Positions 20,533 to 33,049 are shown, counted from the first letter of the stretch. The stretch is DNA of 64,000 bases from Halicephalobus mephisto (GCA_009193035.1 SWDT01000070.1:310001-374000), one strand, 5' to 3'. Numbers and translations: made by a program. Notes: a model not told the origin generated them from the sequence alone.

Positions 20533-21992
20533 TTTTGACAATTATTGCTGAAAATAAAAATTTTAAAAATAAAATTTAAAAAAAATTAAAATTAAAAAAA
20601 AATTAAATAAAAACGAAAAAATTAAATAAAATAAAAAATTTTAAAAATTAAATTAAATAAAAATTTTTAAAATAAAATAAAAAAGAAGAAAATTTAAAGC
20701 AAAATAAAAATGAAAAAATTTTTAGAATGTAGTAAAAACGGAAAAATTTTCCTATTTTTCCGACCGAATTGATTCAGTCAGATAAGCAAATAGGAGAATC
20801 AGAAACTATTTATGGGATTGCTTATGCTATCACTTTTCTATCAGTTTTGCTCAATAGACGAGTTCTCAAGATCCGGAACCAAGGATTGTCCCTCGCTCTG
20901 ATTCACGATCTTATAATGTTCTTTATCCAAAAATTTCAAATTAAAATTAATTTTTTTTAAATACTTTAATTTCAAAAATTTCAAATTAAAATTAATTTTT
21001 TTCAAAAATTTCAATTTCAAAAATAACTTTATCCAAAAATTTCAAATTAAAATTAATTTTTTTGAAATACTTTAATTTCAAAAATAATTTTATTCAAAAA
21101 TTTCGAGTTAAAATTAATTTTTTTTAAATACTTTAATTTCAAAAATAACTCCACTCAAAAATTCCACGTTAAAAATCAATTTTTTTTCAAAAATAATTTT
21201 ATTCAAAAATTCTGAATTAACAATAATTTTTTCGAAGAATTTTAATTTCAAAAATTCCAAGTTAAAAATCAACTTTTTTTAAATTTAAATTTTAAAAACA
21301 ACTTTATCCAAAAATTTCGAGTGAACAATAATTTTTTTTCAAAGATAACTTTATCCAAAAATTTTTGATTAAAAATAGTTTTTCTTAATTTGAAGATAAA
21401 AAAACTCTATTTCAAAAAATTTCGAGTCAAAAATGGATTTTTTTACTTTTACGGTAAAAAATAACTTTATTCAAAAAATTTTGAGTTAAAAATAAAATTT
21501 AAAAAAACTTTATTTAAAATTTTTTAAAATAATTTTTTTTCATCAACCAGGTCCTGAGATGAAGATTACAACAAAATTTTATTTTTCTCAAATTCAATTT
21601 TAAAAAATCAAACACGATCGATTACTGTAATGTGCAAAAAATTAAAATAAAAAATTTTAAAAAATAAAAAAAAATAAAAAAGAATTTAAAAAAATGAAAA
21701 TAAAAATTTTAAAAAAAATAAAAAAAAATTTTAAAAAATTAAAATAAAAACTTTTAAAAAAATTTAAAATTAAAAAAAAAATAAAAATTTTTTTATTTCG
21801 ATCTGGTCCTGTGGCGAAAGTTACGGTATTTGTTTTTTAAGTTCAAACTCAGGTAATTGACACAACCGAATCTGACAGAGTACTGTAATACTTACAAAAT
21901 TGGAAAAAATTTAATTTTTTTGAATATTTTTGTTTTTTGACCACATTAACACAAGTAATAAATAAAAATGGAATACTGTAATCGGCAGGGAT
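20533..21992. other. AT-rich spacer between the Pmp3 paralogues
   Basis: It is mostly poly-A/T filler with imperfect tandem units (TTTCAAATTAAAATTAATTT around 20930-21250). I found no exon here. A 63-codon open frame at 20769 has no start context, splice sites or homologous features. Confidence 0.6.
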
Positions 21993-22544
21993 TTAACTTC
22001 TGAAGAAGCAATACCAGATGGCCACGATGACTCCAGGAAGCCAGAAAAACAGAGTCAAAATGAACGTGATCAGAGTCCACATATTGAGGTCGAAGTCGTC
22101 ATGGACAAGTACCCCGACATACTGTAATTATTTTTTTAAACAAAATTATTAGAAAAATTTTTAAAAATAAAATTTAAAAAAAAATTAATAAAAATTTTTA
22201 AAAACAAAATTATTAGAAAAATTTTTAAAAATAAAATTATTAGAAAAATTTTTAAAAATAAAATTAATAAAAATTTTTAAAACAAAAATTAGTTTTTTCA
22301 AATAAAAATAATTTTTTTAAATTACCAAAATTAATTTTTCTAGAATAAAGTACTTTTTTTTAAATAAATTTTTTTTAAATAAATTTTTTTAAATAAATTT
22401 TTTTTAAATAAATTTTTTAAATAATTTTTTAAAATAAATTTTTTTTAAATTAATTTTTAAAATTAATTTTTTAAAATTAATAAAATTAAAACTCACAGGT
22501 AAGATGATGCAGAGGATGAGGACCAAGATGTCCTTTACTTCCAT
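21993..22544 (-). CDS. Pmp3/UPF0057 small membrane proteolipid, copy B
   Basis: Exons (minus) 22544-22497 and 22121-21993, 58 residues, same intron position and phase as copy A. The sequence MEVKDILVLILCIILP continues as YVGVLVHDDFDLNMW and LPGVIVAIWYCFFRS. Two hydrophobic helices surround the acidic VHDDFD loop. Against copy A the second exon is conserved in almost every position while the introns are unalignable, so both copies look functional. Minus-strand order is copy B then copy A, about 1.5 kb apart. Confidence 0.9.
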
Positions 22545-22925
22545 TGTTTAATTTTAAAAAATAAAAAAATTTAAATTCGACAATTTTGGAATTTTCCAAA
22601 AAACTAGACAAATTTTGAAATTTTTCCAATATATTATGTATTCCAGTTTCCAGGGGAATTCTAACAATGGATTTCCAAAATTTCGTTGTTACAAAAAAAA
22701 AGAAAAATTACTTGAATAAAAAACGACCAAATGGATCAAAAATTTTTGTTTTTTTAAAAATCCGGATACTGTACTTTAGTCAGTTTGGCCTTTATTGTAC
22801 TCAGGAAGTTGATTATATGACATTTATCTGGTTAAAGAAAATCAATTATGAGTTTTTTAAAAAGTAAATTTTCCGTTCGAGAGTCGTTTAGTGAATTTCA
22901 TTTTTTAAATTTTTTATTTTATTCA

Positions 22926-23345
22926 AAATCTTTATTTTTTGGATTTTTTATATCAAATCATATATAGAATTGTAGAGGAACTTCTGAAGGTTCTGAAAAT
23001 ATATAAATAGTTCAAAAATAATCAAATTTTAATTGCAATTTTTATATTTAACAACTTTATTGAATTTTGATAAAAATCTTTTTATTTTTGGATTGTTTAT
23101 ATCAAATCACATATAGAATTGTAGAGGAACTTCTGAAGATTCTGAAAATATAAAAATAGTTCAAAAATAATTAAATTTTAATTGCAATTTTTATATTTAA
23201 CAACTTTATTGAATTTTGATAAAAATCTTTTTATTTTTGGATTTTTTATATCAAATCATATATAGAATTGTAGAAAAACTTCTGAAGATTCTGAAAATAT
23301 AAAAATTGTTCAAAAATAATCAAATTTTAATTGCAATTTTAATGC
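22926..23345. repeat. Three tandem copies of a 149-bp unit
   Basis: ATATCAAATCA recurs at 22950, 23099 and 23248, each followed by TATAGAATTGTAGAGGAAC and later TTAACAACTTTATTGAATTT. The units are over 90 percent alike by eye. Confidence 0.92.
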
Positions 23346-24998
23346 TCAAAAAAAATTAAAAAACAAAATTGATTGAACGGGTCTCGAATAGAAAATTTTC
23401 CTTTTGCGTTATTTTTCAAAACAGCCTAAAATGAACTTTTTTATGGAATAGTAAAAATTTAAAACGAATTTACTATGGTATGATAAGAATTCCACGCCCG
23501 TAAAATCAAAAACGAAATTCGACAAAGTCGAAACTAGGTGTGTTAATCAGGGGTTTGCCGATTTTTCCGTTTTTTCCTTTTTAGAGACGATGACCATCTT
23601 TGTAAACAATTTATTTACTTTCCTGAATTATGAGGGACAAAAGTACAAAATATGAATATTTACTGAATACACAAAAAAAAATTTAAATTTAAATTATAAA
23701 ATTACAAAAATTATAAAATTATAAAAATTGCAAAAATTACAAAAATTATAAAAATTACAGAAATTATAAAATTATAGAAATTTGTATTTTAATGAGTATG
23801 AAGAATGTTTTAAATTTATGTCTAAAAATTAAATTAGGGTCATTAGAATAATTTTTGATTTAAATAATGAATAGTAAAATTTGAACGATTTTTAATTTTT
23901 AATTTTTTTGTGTAAAAATTACGGAGTTTTCCAGAATCTGTCGAAAATTTTGAAATTCTATATAATTGGGTAAAAACTTACTTTTACATTTTTTGGTCTC
24001 GATTGGAAAATTTCGAACATTCGTGTCGAGACAATTTTTGACTTTTTGTGACGAATATCTTTGATTTTAGAAGTTTTAGAATTTTTCAAATCTTAAAAAT
24101 CATGTAAAAACTTACTTTTGCATTTTTTGGTCTCGACTGGAAAATCTCGAACATTCGTGTCGAGACAATTTTTGACTTTTTGTGACAAACATTTCTTTCT
24201 TTTTTAATTATTTGACTTTAGATGTTTTTAAAACTTTTAGAAACCACACAAAGATTAATTCCGCAATTTTGGTCTCGACTGGAAAGTTGTAAAAACAGAA
24301 CAAAAATTTGTACTTTTGATAATCGTATTATTTTGAAAAAATCTACATTCCAGAACTGAACTTAATCTTTGTTTTCCTGTTGTTTCCTAACAGACAAGCC
24401 CGTTTTTCCTTCCTATCAATGAAAGGTCCGTCGTGTAGTCCCAGTTCCGTTGCCGAATCTCCCGTGTGTATCATTCAACAAACCAAAAGTACCAGCCAAC
24501 ACTCCCATCTTCCTCGTGTCGCGGTGGCGCAGTAGTCAGAAAGCGAAATCTGGCTACTCTGCTCTCTCACTTAGATCGAGGTTCAGAGTCGCAGTATGCC
24601 GCGATTAAAAAAGCGAAAAAAAGACCCTCTTTTTTCTCCAATAATTACGGTATAATTACCTTCAGGAAATCGTGTCAAGAACCGACCATGTTTAAAAAAG
24701 AATAAACAAACGTGATTGAATCTTTTCAGTTTCGAATTTTTTAGGGTTAAATTGTCAGTATAAAAGTATTGCTGTTTTCTGTTTGGATTACTGTAACTTT
24801 CTGTTGGAAAAAATAAATTTCGAAATTTGTATTTTATTAATACTGAAAATCCACTTTTTCTTTAAAAAATACAGTATCTAATCTAGTCAAAAAAAATAAA
24901 AAACCGTAATTGGAGCCATCGGATGAAGAAATGGCGATTTCTCAGATTTTCGAAATCCAGAAATAATCCAAATTTTAAAATAATTTTTAAATTTTCCG
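23346..24998. other. Intergenic region with dispersed GGTCTCGA repeats and a tRNA-like element
   Basis: Between Pmp3 copy B and the MANSC gene. It holds three units of a dispersed repeat (TTTTGGTCTCGA-TTGGAAA and CGTGTCGAGACAATTTTTGA) at about 23995, 24121 and 24272, and a tRNA-like sequence at 24516-24604. No coding exon was found; the open frame at 24466 only crosses the tRNA-like element. Confidence 0.55.
24516..24604 (+). repeat. tRNA-derived (SINE-like) element or tRNA pseudogene
   Basis: GTGGCGCAGTAG matches box A and AGGTTCAGAGTC a weak box B about 55 bp later. The ends TCGCGGT and GCCGCGA can pair as a 7-bp acceptor stem. No proper anticodon stem can be drawn, so this is a tRNA-like relic rather than a tRNA gene. 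Confidence 0.45.
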
Positions 24999-27900
24999 TC
25001 ATGTGGCAGGGTTGAAAGCGTGGAGAGTAGGGGTTTTGATTTGAGTGAAATTTTCACTTCTCATTCGATTTTTGTGTCTTTTGTAACAACAAAAAGCAGA
25101 AATCAAAACGACGTTCAAACCGATGCAGACGACGGCGATTACGATAGCCACTCCGACGGCCCAGATGGGGGTGTAATGAGAAAGGAACATGTGTGTCGAT
25201 GAAAATGTGGATGAATTTATGTTGGAATTAGTTGATGTTTCAGGGAAATTTGTGGACATGTCGGAGGACGAGGATTCAGGACCGAAGTCGACTGGCGGTC
25301 GAGGGAACGTCAGAGGAATGGCTTCAGAAGACGGCGTCGACTTCAGAATTCCGTCTACCTCGTTCGCCATCGGAAGGAGCGGCGAATTTGTCGTCGTCTG
25401 AAACCACAATCATAACAAAAACAAAAATCAATTTTCGAAACTATTTCAACATAAATCCAAAAAATAAAAAACAGAATTTTTTAATTTTTCTTATTTTTTA
25501 AAATTAAAAAAACTTAAAAAATTTAAAATATCAATTTCAAAAATTTATTAAATCCTAAAAATCCTAAAAATTTTAAAAATTATAAAAATTATAAAAATTA
25601 TAGAAATTATAAAAATTATAAAAATTCTAAAAATCCTAAAAATCTTAAAAATTATAGAAATTATAAAAATCCTAAAAATTCTAAAAATTCTAAAAATTTT
25701 AAAAATTATAGAAATTATAAAAATCCGAAAAATTATAAAAATTATAAAAATCCTAAAAACTATAAGAACTTTAAAATCATTATCGTAAAAAATTCCAGAA
25801 ACTTCTACAGTATACTAGAAAACTCCAGAATTTCCCCGAGGATTCTGAATTTTTACAAAATTTTCAGACTTCAGAAATTTCTAGTATTCTAAAAATCTCC
25901 AGACTTTTTATTCAATTTCAAAAATTTCTACAGTATTGTTTTTTAAAAAATTACAAAATTTCCCTCGGATTCCAATTTTATGGAAATTTTTAAAAATAAT
26001 TAATTTACAATGGCCATTTTTGTTGTTTTTGCTTTTTCCCTTTGTCATTTATTCCGATCATTTAGTTTCTGAAACCTGGCCGACAAGAAGGAACAGGATA
26101 ATTGGGGGTTATTACGCCTTCATTTGGCCTCCCACAGTCAATCTCCCTTTGGCCCAGAAACCCGCTCAACCGGCGATCCGGCTTGTAAATTACCTTCTTA
26201 ATGGATCCAGCCGCTTGAAATCCATTCAATAACAACAATTATAATTCCGAAATTTCGACAACTTTAAAAACATTAACAATCTTATTTTAAAAAATCAAAG
26301 TTAAATAATTTTAAAAATCTAAAAAAAATAAAATAATTTAAAAAAATCAAATAATCTAAAAAAATTAAAATGATTTAAATAATTTTAAAAAAATAGAATA
26401 ATTTTAAAAATTTATATAATTTTAAAAAATTTAAATGATTTAAATAATTTTAAAAAACTGGGTAATTTTAAAAATTTAAATAATTTTAAAAAGATTCAAT
26501 AATTTTAAAAATTTTAAATAATTTAAAAAAACTGAGTAATTTTAAAAATTTAAATAATTTTAAATAATTTTAAAAAAATAGAATAATTTTAAAAAATAAA
26601 ATATTTAAAAAATTTATATAATTTTAAAAAATTTAAATAATTTTAAATAATTTTAAAAAACTGAGTAATTTAAAAATTTAAAAATTTTAAATAATTTTAA
26701 ATAATTTTAAAAAACTGGGTAATTCAATAATTTAAGAAATTTAAAATAATTTTAAAAATTGAATAAAACTTACAGTAATTGTCCTGTTGATGATGACGCT
26801 GATGACACCTTCAGCTGCTGTTGGACGATTTACAACGACGCATTTCTCACGACAACTGAACATCATGCAGTTTGTAGAGGGGGTTTCTTTGGAGTTGTTC
26901 GAAATGAACCCCATAAAAGTCACGGCATTGCAATCTGAAAAAAATTTATTTTATTTTTACTTTTAAAGATTTATTTAACTTTTTTTTAAAATTTATTTTA
27001 CTTTATTTTTAAAAGATTTATTTTATTTTTTTTAAAGATCTATTTTATTTTTTTTTTAAAATTAATTTTATTTTTTATTTTTTTAAAAAATTAATTTTAT
27101 TTTTTATTTTTTAAAATTAATTTTATTTTTTTTTAAAAGATTTATTTTACTTTTTTATTTTTTTAAAGATTTATTTTATTTTCTATTTTCCCCAAATAAA
27201 AAAGATTTAATTTTTTCTCATTTGTACAGTCAACCTTGATCTTTTCTGATTTTTCTCGACAGATCCAAATCCTAATCCGGCCGAGGTGTCGAACAAGAAA
27301 CTACAATTAGTACTTAAAATATCATTTTTCATATGTAATTATTTAATGCACTTTCTCGAAAATCCCTTGAAATTCTTTTTTAACTTTTTTAAAAAAATTA
27401 AAAGTGTTACTCAATCCGAAAAATGAGACAATGTTGACACAAGTGGATTTGTCTCAAGTATCGGTCATTCGAGTGACCCTTAACAAGCTTACAGAATTTC
27501 TACGTGATGTTCAAAAAAACGGCCTTCCGAAAATGGATTTTTGCCGAGATGTATAAAGCAGTCGTATAAAATCAAAAACTCCGCAATATGCCCGCAACAT
27601 CCCAGCAGCTCGACCGGTAGTTTTATATTGACTTTTATGAAAAGTTTAAAATTTAAAATTAAAAAAATTCGCAACATTCCGGCAGTTCGGCAGATATTAA
27701 AATCAAAAAAACTCCGCAATATGCTTGCAACATTGCAGCAGCTCGGCAAATATTAAAATCAAAAAATACGCAATATGCCCGCAACATTCCGGCAGTTCGG
27801 TAGATATTAAAATTTTAAAAAAATTCGCAATATGCCTGCAACATTCCGGCAGTTCGGTCAATAGTTTTATATCGACTTTTATGAAAATTTCGAATCTAGG

Positions 27901-28686
27901 AAAACTTCTGAAAGAAACCGGTTCAGAAGTTACGGTATCTCAAGAACTACAACTTGCACGTGAAAGAACTTAAATCCAAATCCTGGGGATTATTTGTAAT
28001 TATTTCTGGATGAAAATTTTTATTTCGAAACGGTTCTGTAAAAAAATTACTGAAGTTTATCTAATCCTCGGCGTCTTCGATCCAAAAAATAATTAAAAAT
28101 TTAAAAATTTTATCGATTATGTTATTTTTGTATTTTAAACCTTTTTTGTGATCGATTTAATTATTCAAGTTTAAATTCAAAATAAATTTAAAAAAAACAT
28201 TTTTTCGAACTTTCGGATTTGAAAAATGTCGAAATCACCAAAAAACTCCAATTTTATTCTATTTTAAATACTAAAAATTAAAAAAAATGAAAAATTAGAA
28301 AATTTAAAAATTTGGGAAAATTTAAAAAATTAAAAATTAAAAAATAAGAAATTTGAAAAATTTTTAAAAAATTTAAAAGGTGAGAAATTTTTTAAATTAA
28401 AAAAAAATAAAAAATTTGGAAAATTTTAAAAATGAAAAATTTGGAAAATTTTAAAAATGAGAAATTTGGAAAATTTTAAAATTAACTTACTAGGGATATT
28501 GCAGCAGATATTGAGACATTCCTTGAGATCAGAAGTCGTCTGGGACGAAATCGTGGAAGCCGCTTTGGCCAGCCATTGTTGTTTGTATACTGTTAATCCT
28601 CCACAAAATACGTCTTCTGATTTTGTCAAATCAATGAAAATTAATAAAAAATAAAAAATTGCGAAATTCACCAGATATGGAAACAT
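24999..28686 (-). CDS. MANSC-domain type I membrane protein
   Basis: Exons (minus) 28686-28491, 26934-26774 and 25397-24999, 251 residues, phases 1 and 0 closing without stops. A signal peptide (residues 1-23) is followed by a cysteine-rich module (about 27-105) with FCGG, KECLNICCNIPNCNAV, NCMMFSCREKC. This CL..CC...CN.A spacing is that of the MANSC (seven-cysteine) domain of LRP11 and HAI-1. A Ser/Thr/Pro-rich stalk leads to one membrane helix (about 196-222, WAVGVAIVIAVVCIGLNVVL) and a 30-residue basic cytoplasmic tail. Role unknown; an extracellular adaptor or receptor stalk is inferred. The two introns exceed 1.3 kb each and are full of repeats. Higher-GC open frames on the opposite strand at 25020-25500 are shadows of exon 3. 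Confidence 0.85.
25500..25800. repeat. AT-rich simple repeat (AAAATTATAAAAATCCT)
   Basis: Some 25 imperfect copies of a 9-10 bp unit such as AAAATTATA or AAAATCCTA in MANSC-gene intron 2. Confidence 0.75.
26050..26232. other. Higher-GC island inside MANSC-gene intron 2
   Basis: About 180 bp (CTGGCCGACAAGAAGGAAC, TTGGCCTCCCACAGTC, CAACCGGCGATCCGGC) stand out from pure AT filler on both sides. No frame has protein-like features with splice sites. Its nature is unknown; candidates are an old transposon fragment, an enhancer or an ncRNA. Confidence 0.4.
26280..26770. repeat. AT-rich tandem repeat
   Basis: Units of AATAATTTTAAAAA with occasional AAACTGGGTAATT repeat through the 3' end of MANSC-gene intron 2. 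Confidence 0.75.
27575..27875. repeat. Minisatellite with CGCAATATGCCCGCAACAT
   Basis: Five units of 50-70 bp combine CGCAATATGC, GCAACATTCCGGCAG and TTCGGTAGATATTAAAAT. The words are those of the 4585-4835 array in reverse complement and permuted order, so the two arrays may be related. It lies in MANSC-gene intron 1. Confidence 0.8.
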
Positions 28687-28939
28687 TTTTTTTCGAATCT
28701 GATTTTAGCTAACTTTGAATTGAAAAAAATTTTGCATTTGAGGTAGGAAAAAACAACATGAAATTAAAATTGAAGAAACAGTTCGATTACGGTTTTCTGA
28801 TTGACGAGTTCAGCTTCACTGACTTCGGATTAAAATTTTTTTGTGTTCGAAATTTGTTCTAGAAAATTGGAATTAATTATTACGGTCATGAATGCTGTAA
28901 AGTAATTCCAACACGAAAAAAATCAAAAACTGATCCCAA

Positions 28940-29300
28940 CGCGAAAAAGTCAAAAAAACAATGGTCTCAACACGAAGAAATAGAAATTGATCCTGAGACA
29001 AAAAATGGTCCTGACTGGAAAAACAAAAAAATTTAAAATTGATCCTGAGACGAAAAAGTCAAAAAATGGTCCCAAGTGGAAAAGTCAAAAAAGTGGTCCC
29101 AAGTGGAAAAGTCTAAAAATGGTCCCAAATGGAAAAATTTAAAAAAGTGGTCCCAAGTAAAAAAGTCAAAAAATGGTCCCAAATGGAAAAGTCTAAAAAT
29201 GGTCCCAAATGGAAAAATTAAAAAAAGTGGTCCCAAATGGAAAAGTCAAAAAATGGTCCCAAGTGGAAAAGTCAAAAAACAGTCCTAAAATTTAAAAAAT
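28940..29300. repeat. Minisatellite GGTCCCAAGTGGAAAAGTC
   Basis: About ten units of 26-29 bp, most clearly from 29060 to 29270. Long open frames on both strands here are translations of the repeat. Confidence 0.9.
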
Positions 29301-29974
29301 CCTAAAATGGTCTCCAAAAAAGTTAAAAAATTTCTTTTGTAATTCCGAAAACAAAATCAAGCAAAAGAAAATCCTAGTTAGGTCAGTCAATTTCAATTTC
29401 GGATCGGAGAGTCAAAAGTTGGATCAAATTCGGATTCAAAATCGGACAGAAATAAGGAAGGATGAGTTTCAGGTTTCTGATTTTGGACGAAAGAAACACA
29501 ACCAGTCAGACAAATAGGATCTGTCTTGGAATCGAAAAAAAATAAAAATCACTAATTAGACAGACATTCATTTTTATTTTTTTTAAATCTTTTTAAAAAT
29601 ATCCCATAAAAATCACAAAAAAATTTCAAACATTTAAAAAATTTTTAAAATAATTTATTAAATACTTTTTTTTTAATTTTTTAAATTTTTAAAAAATCTA
29701 CTTTTTTTAATTTTTAAAAATCTATTTTTTTTAATTTTTTAAAAATATTTTTTTTTAATTTTTTTAAAAATATTTTTTTTAAATACAAGTAATGTGAAAA
29801 CGCCAGAGGCATTATTCGACGAGTGTAAAGATGATTGTTTTTTTGTTGCCAGTGGCAGCAAAGCTCCTTTTTGAATCAGCAGAGCTTTCATTACAGAAAG
29901 TGATTCAAAAGAACTAAAAACTAATCATACTCTAAGAAGAAACAAAAAAACCTCGAAAAATACCTCAACAAGGA

Positions 29975-30560
29975 TTTTATAATTTTCCACTCGAGACCAA
30001 AAAATGTAAAATTCTATATTTATAATTCTGGAAAGTTCTAAAATTATACTGTAATAAAAAAATAAAAGCTTTTTATAGAAAAATTTTAAAAATATCTTCA
30101 AACGAATTTTTCGAAACTTTCCACTCGAGACCAAAAAATGTAAAATTTTATATTTATGATTCTGGAAAGTTCTAAAATTATACTGTAATAAAAAAATAAA
30201 AGTTTTTTATACAAAAATTTTTAAAATGTCTTCAAACAAATTTTTTAAAACTTTCCACTTGAGACCAAAAAATGTAAAATTTTATATTTATGATTCTGGA
30301 AAGTTCTAAAATTATACTGTAATAAAAAAATAAAAGTTTTTTATAGAAAAATTTTAAAAATATCTTCAAACGAATTTTTCGAAACTTTCCACTTGAGACC
30401 AAAAAATTCAGAATTTTATATTTATGTGATTCTGGAAAGTTCTAAAATTATACTGTAGTAAAAAAGTTAAATTTTAAAAATATCTTCAAACAAATTTTTC
30501 AAAACTTTCCATTCAAGACCAAAAAATGTAAAATTCTATATTTATGTGATTCTAAATTCT
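29975..30560. repeat. Five tandem units of about 134 bp carrying GAGACCAAAAAATG
   Basis: GAGACC-type cores occur at 29993, 30127, 30261, 30395 and 30515. Each is followed by TGATTCTGGAAAGTTCTAAA and ATTATACTGTAATAAAAA. The core is the reverse complement of the dispersed GGTCTCGAxTGGAAA family. Confidence 0.9.
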
Positions 30561-31560
30561 CAAAATTTTTATTATAAAAAATATTTTTAATAAAATTCCC
30601 GAAAATGGTCTCAACACGAATTTTCGGTTTTCCAGTCAAGACCGGAAAATTTAATTTTTTTTTTAAATTTGAAAATTATTTAATAAATTCAAAAATTTTT
30701 AGATTTATAGTATTGTATAATCTTCTCCAAAATTGTAAGCAAGAAATCTGTCCAAAATCGGACTACTTTTCTCATCTGTCAAAATTGAGAATTTTTAATT
30801 TTCGCACTTCCTTGAAATTTTGACTCAAACGAACCGTAAAACGAAAATCGACCAGTTCGAGGACAAATTGGATAAATACAATTTAAAACTTTATAATTTT
30901 TATTAATTTTAAAATTTTCATTTTTTTAATTTTAAAAATTTTTAATTTTTATCAATTTAAAATTTTTCATTTTTTTAATTTTATTAATTTAAAATTTTAT
31001 AATTTTTATTAATTTAAAAATTTTCATTTTTTTTAATTTTAAAAATTTAATTTTTTTAATTTTAAAACTTTTAATTTTATCAATTTAAAAATTTTCATTT
31101 TTTTTAATTTAAAAATTTTCATTTTTTTTAATTTTAAAAATTTAATTTTTATTTTTTTGTTAAAATTTTTTTATTTTTTTTTATTTTAAAAATTTATAAT
31201 TTTCAATTTGTAAAAATTTTTATATTAAAATTATTAATTTTTTATTTTATAATTTTTATTTTTTTTAAGTTTTTCAATTCCGAAAAGTAATCACTATCCA
31301 TTTTGGGATTTATAAGAACCCCAGCGTGAATTTTCAAGTTTTTTCGAAAAAAATTCTCAGTTGGAAAATCAGATCGAAGAAAAATGACTCGTTTAAGTCA
31401 GTCAATTTTATAATCAAAAATGACAAAATTGGCGGGGCAAAAAGTGAAAAAAGATAAAATCTGACCTTGGAACAAAAATGCGTAAATTCGAAATTCGGGA
31501 TTTTCGAAAAATGTCTTTTTTCAGAAATCCAAAAAAGTAAAATTTTTAACAATTAAGATT
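30561..31560. other. AT-rich stretch without genes
   Basis: Units such as AATTTTTATTAATTTAAAA and TTTTCATTTTTTTAATTT dominate 30890-31260. Nothing coding was seen in this kilobase. Confidence 0.55.
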
Positions 31561-31569
31561 TCGAATAAT

Positions 31570-32425
31570 TTAAAAAATTAATTTTATTAAAAAATTTTTA
31601 AATTCCAAAAATGACGAAATATAAATTTTAGAAAATTTTAAAATCGTAGTTTAAAAAATAACAAATTTTAGAAGGTTTCACAGCTTCAACAAGGCGAGAA
31701 ATAGGTCTTGCAAATTCGAAAAATGACGAAATATATCTTAAAAAACTTCGAAATCGAAATTTAAAAAATAATAAATCTTAAAATCTTAATAAAACACAAA
31801 TTAAATCCGAAAAATTAAAAAAAAAATATAAATTCTAAAAAATTTCTAAATCAAAATTTAAAAAATAATAAATCTTCGAAAGTTCTTAAAATCTCAATAA
31901 AACATAAATTAAATCCGAAAAATTTTTAAAAAAATATAAATTCTAAAAAACTTCGAAGTCGAAATTTAAAAAATAATAAATCTTAAAATCTTAATAAAAC
32001 ACAAATTAAGTCCGAAAAATTCAAAAAAAAATAATATATAAATTTTAGAAAATTCCGAAATCGAAATTTAAAAAATAATAAATCTTCGAAAGTTCTTAAA
32101 ATTTCAATAAAACACAAATTAAGTCCGAAAAATTTTTTAAAAAATATAAATTTTAGAAAATTCCGAAATCAAAATTTAAAAAATAATAAATCTTCGAAAG
32201 TTCTTAAAATCTCAATAAAACACAAATTAAGTCCGAAAAATTTAAAAAAAAATATAAATTCTAAAAAACTTCGAAATCGAAATTTAAAAAATAATAAATC
32301 TTAAAATCTTAATAAAACACAAATTAAGTCCGAAAAATTCAAAAAAAAAAATAATATATAAATTTTAGAAAATTCCGAAATCGAAATTTAAAAAGTAATA
32401 AATCTTAAAGTTTCCTGAAATGTCA
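31570..32425. repeat. Tandem repeat, 95-130 bp units (ACAAATTAAGTCCGAAAAATT)
   Basis: About eight units repeat AAATTTAAAAAATAATAAATC, TTAATAAAACACAAATTAAG and TCCGAAAAATT. The array starts degenerate near 31570 and is most regular from 31740 on. Confidence 0.85.
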
Positions 32426-33049
32426 ACAAGACCCAGATTAGGTTCTACAAAATCCTAAAAATTTCAAAATACTGAAAAAATCCTTCAATATTTTAAAATT
32501 TTAATATGCGAAAAATAATTTCGCTATTTTTACACTTTTAATTAAATCGGCCGGATGAGATAAGTAGTTTTCACACGAGATTCCAGAAATCTGGACCAAA
32601 TTCCAAAGTCCTCGAAACTCAAAAATCCGCGATTGGAGATTTCGAAATTCGAACAAAAGCGAAAATTTCGACCAAAATGAAAAATCTCAAAGACGATGGA
32701 TCTAATTTCATTTCACAAATAAAAAATGACTATTTAAAAAGAATTAAATTTCTTTTAAATATTTTCAAAAAATCGAACAAGGTTTTCCTGTTTTTGGAAA
32801 AAGATTCTTCGTGTTTGGCAAATCGGGCAATGGAGAACGGAAAGACTGGCATGTGGACAGACAACGGTCCAGGTGGCCAGACAAACAGAATTCGAACAAG
32901 GCAGAAACAGAATTCGAACAAGGTGGGAGCCTCGGACAAAGCCTCGTGTCCAGGTTTCAGGAACTTCAATCCTGAGTCGAGAAAAACCAAATAAAACCAG
33001 AGTACTGTTCCGGAAACAAAGTGGGAAAACAGCTAATATCCAAGGAAAC
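32426..33049. other. Moderate-GC stretch of unknown nature
   Basis: 32550-33010 is visibly less AT-rich (GGTCCAGGTGGCCAGAC; GAATTCGAACAAGG twice). The 105-codon open frame at 32677 has no protein-like domain and partly consists of the duplicated GAATTCGAACAAGG, so I do not call a gene. Confidence 0.4.

Noticed and set aside
22667..22867. 66-codon plus-strand open frame upstream of Pmp3 copy B
   Set aside because: Lys/Phe/Ile-rich, no domain, opposite strand to the nearby gene start; likely promoter DNA.
25020..25501. Acidic plus-strand open frames
   Set aside because: Antisense shadows of MANSC-gene exon 3, whose frame encodes a coherent stalk, membrane helix and tail.
29033..29288. Open frames on both strands with repeated FHLGPFFDF or KWSQVEKSK
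   Set aside because: Pure translation of the GGTCCCAAGTGGAAAAGTC minisatellite.
32677..32994. 105-codon plus-strand open frame in a GC-richer stretch
   Set aside because: No recognisable domain; partly made of a duplicated GAATTCGAACAAGG word, and open frames exist on both strands.
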